From UBA2970 sp965221075 (lineage in GTDB: Bacteria; Verrucomicrobiota; Verrucomicrobiia; Limisphaerales; AAA164-E04): a stretch of 64,000 nucleotides of DNA. Of this stretch, positions 63,487-64,000 are shown piece by piece. Numbering within the stretch: the first letter of the stretch is position 1; the number at the start of each line of letters is the position of its first letter. Both the position numbers and the translations under genes were made by a program. The DNA is taken from NCBI GenBank assembly GCA_965221075.1, contig OZ244865.1:1612001-1676000 (forward strand), given 5' to 3'. The notes beneath the pieces are model-generated. The model saw nothing but the letters and a program-made list of their open reading frames with translations. It was not told the DNA's origin and made no database searches.

Positions 63487-64000
63487 ATGGATTCCAGCAG
63501 CGGGATGACCGTCCAGTCGATCCTCTCCCGGCTGGAGGAGCTGGGCAGCGAGCGCACCAGGGCGATGCTGATGCGCAACCACGGGGTGCGCGAGCCCTGC
63601 TTCGGAGTCCGGATCGGGGACATGAAGCCGCTGGCGCGCCGGATCCGCAGGGACTACCGGCTGTCGCTGGATCTCTACGCCACCGGCAACTACGACGCCC
63701 AGTACCTGGCCGGCCTGGTCGCCGACGACGAGCGCATGACCCGACGGGACCTGCGGAGATGGGCGGGAGGCGCCATCGGGGGATGCCTGGCCGGAACCAC
63801 CGTTCCCTCGGTGGCGGCCCAGGGGCGCTTCGGGCGCGAGATGGGCCTCGAGTGGATCGGCTCCCCCAGGGAGCATGTGGCGGTGGCCGGCTGGAGCGCC
63901 CTCGCCATGCTGGTCTCGCTAAAGGACGACGGGGATCTGGACATGGAGGAGCTGAGCGGCCTGATGCAGCGGGCCGTGCGGGGCATCGGCGAGGCTCCCG
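63487..64000 (+). CDS. AlkD-like DNA alkylation repair protein (partial at window end)
   Basis: The first 171 codons of a HEAT-repeat protein of the DNA alkylation repair family (PF08713 type). It begins MDSSSGMTVQSILSRLEELG; family segments follow as RNHGVREPCFGVRIGDMKPLA, DAQYLAGLVADDERMTRRDL and TVPSVAAQGRFGREMGLEWI. Family members remove positively charged alkyl bases or act as helical scaffolds. The start ATG lies 68 bp after the sulfatase stop. The C-terminus is outside the window. Confidence 0.82.
   Translation, partial: MDSSSGMTVQSILSRLEELGSERTRAMLMRNHGVREPCFGVRIGDMKPLARRIRRDYRLSLDLYATGNYDAQYLAGLVADDERMTRRDLRRWAGGAIGGCLAGTTVPSVAAQGRFGREMGLEWIGSPREHVAVAGWSALAMLVSLKDDGDLDMEELSGLMQRAVRGIGEAP

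Overview
The window is GC-rich chromosomal DNA with strong G/C preference at third codon positions, from a Gram-negative bacterium (BamA, Skp, NfeD/SPFH pair). Formylglycine-type sulfatases, a Tat-exported Gfo/Idh protein, a DUF1501 protein, a leucine-rich-repeat protein with tandem Planctomycete-type cytochrome c modules and a DUF2723 membrane protein together point to the Planctomycetota/Verrucomicrobiota group. I favour Verrucomicrobiota or a near relative; this is inference from gene content, not a database result. I recognised no rRNA, tRNA or CRISPR array.

Layout. 1-2.3 kb: tail of an unknown gene, then trpS and aroC, which are divergent. 2.3-3.4 kb: a family 10 pectate lyase. 3.4-8.1 kb: a composite transposon bounded by ISL3-type ends and an 8-bp target duplication, holding two damaged transposase copies and one AT-rich passenger gene. 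8.1-18.7 kb: a long minus-strand cluster dnaB-bamA-skp-dynamin-like GTPase-purS-purQ-purL-purF; before the insertion the pectate lyase lay 34 bp downstream of purF. 19-25.7 kb: a KDG-type sugar kinase, then a tightly packed cassette sulfatase-Gfo/Idh-sulfatase-response regulator. 26.5-28.4 kb: a VOC protein and a DUF1501 protein around a perfect 11-bp stem-loop. 28.5-30.8 kb: rpsI, rplM and the LRR/cytochrome protein. 31.4-34.1 kb: hemC, a cysteine-rich protein and a LarA-type racemase. 34.3-37.8 kb: LRR protein, NfeD, SPFH protein and YchF.

38-45 kb holds a glycosyltransferase and a Wzx-like flippase separated by an AT-rich island (about 39.05-42.15 kb) carrying a membrane-anchored orphan and a decayed ISAzo13-type transposase; a Rec-PAS-PP2C regulator is coupled to the flippase. 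45-47.3 kb: beta, biotin-carrier and gamma-like subunits of a sodium-pumping decarboxylase. 47.7-57.6 kb: class II ribonucleotide reductase, thiC, uvrC, asnS, ybeY, phoH and a HIT protein. 57.7-64 kb: a DUF2723-TPR protein, a GmhA-like SIS protein, a third sulfatase and the start of an AlkD-like DNA repair gene.

Functionally, the pectate lyase, KDG kinase and three sulfatases fit a life on sulfated or pectin-like polysaccharides. The remainder is mostly core metabolism, envelope biogenesis and translation. The least ordinary items are the composite transposon with its cysteine-less thioredoxin-like passenger, the overlapping sulfatase-regulator cassette and the AT-rich island inside a polysaccharide locus.
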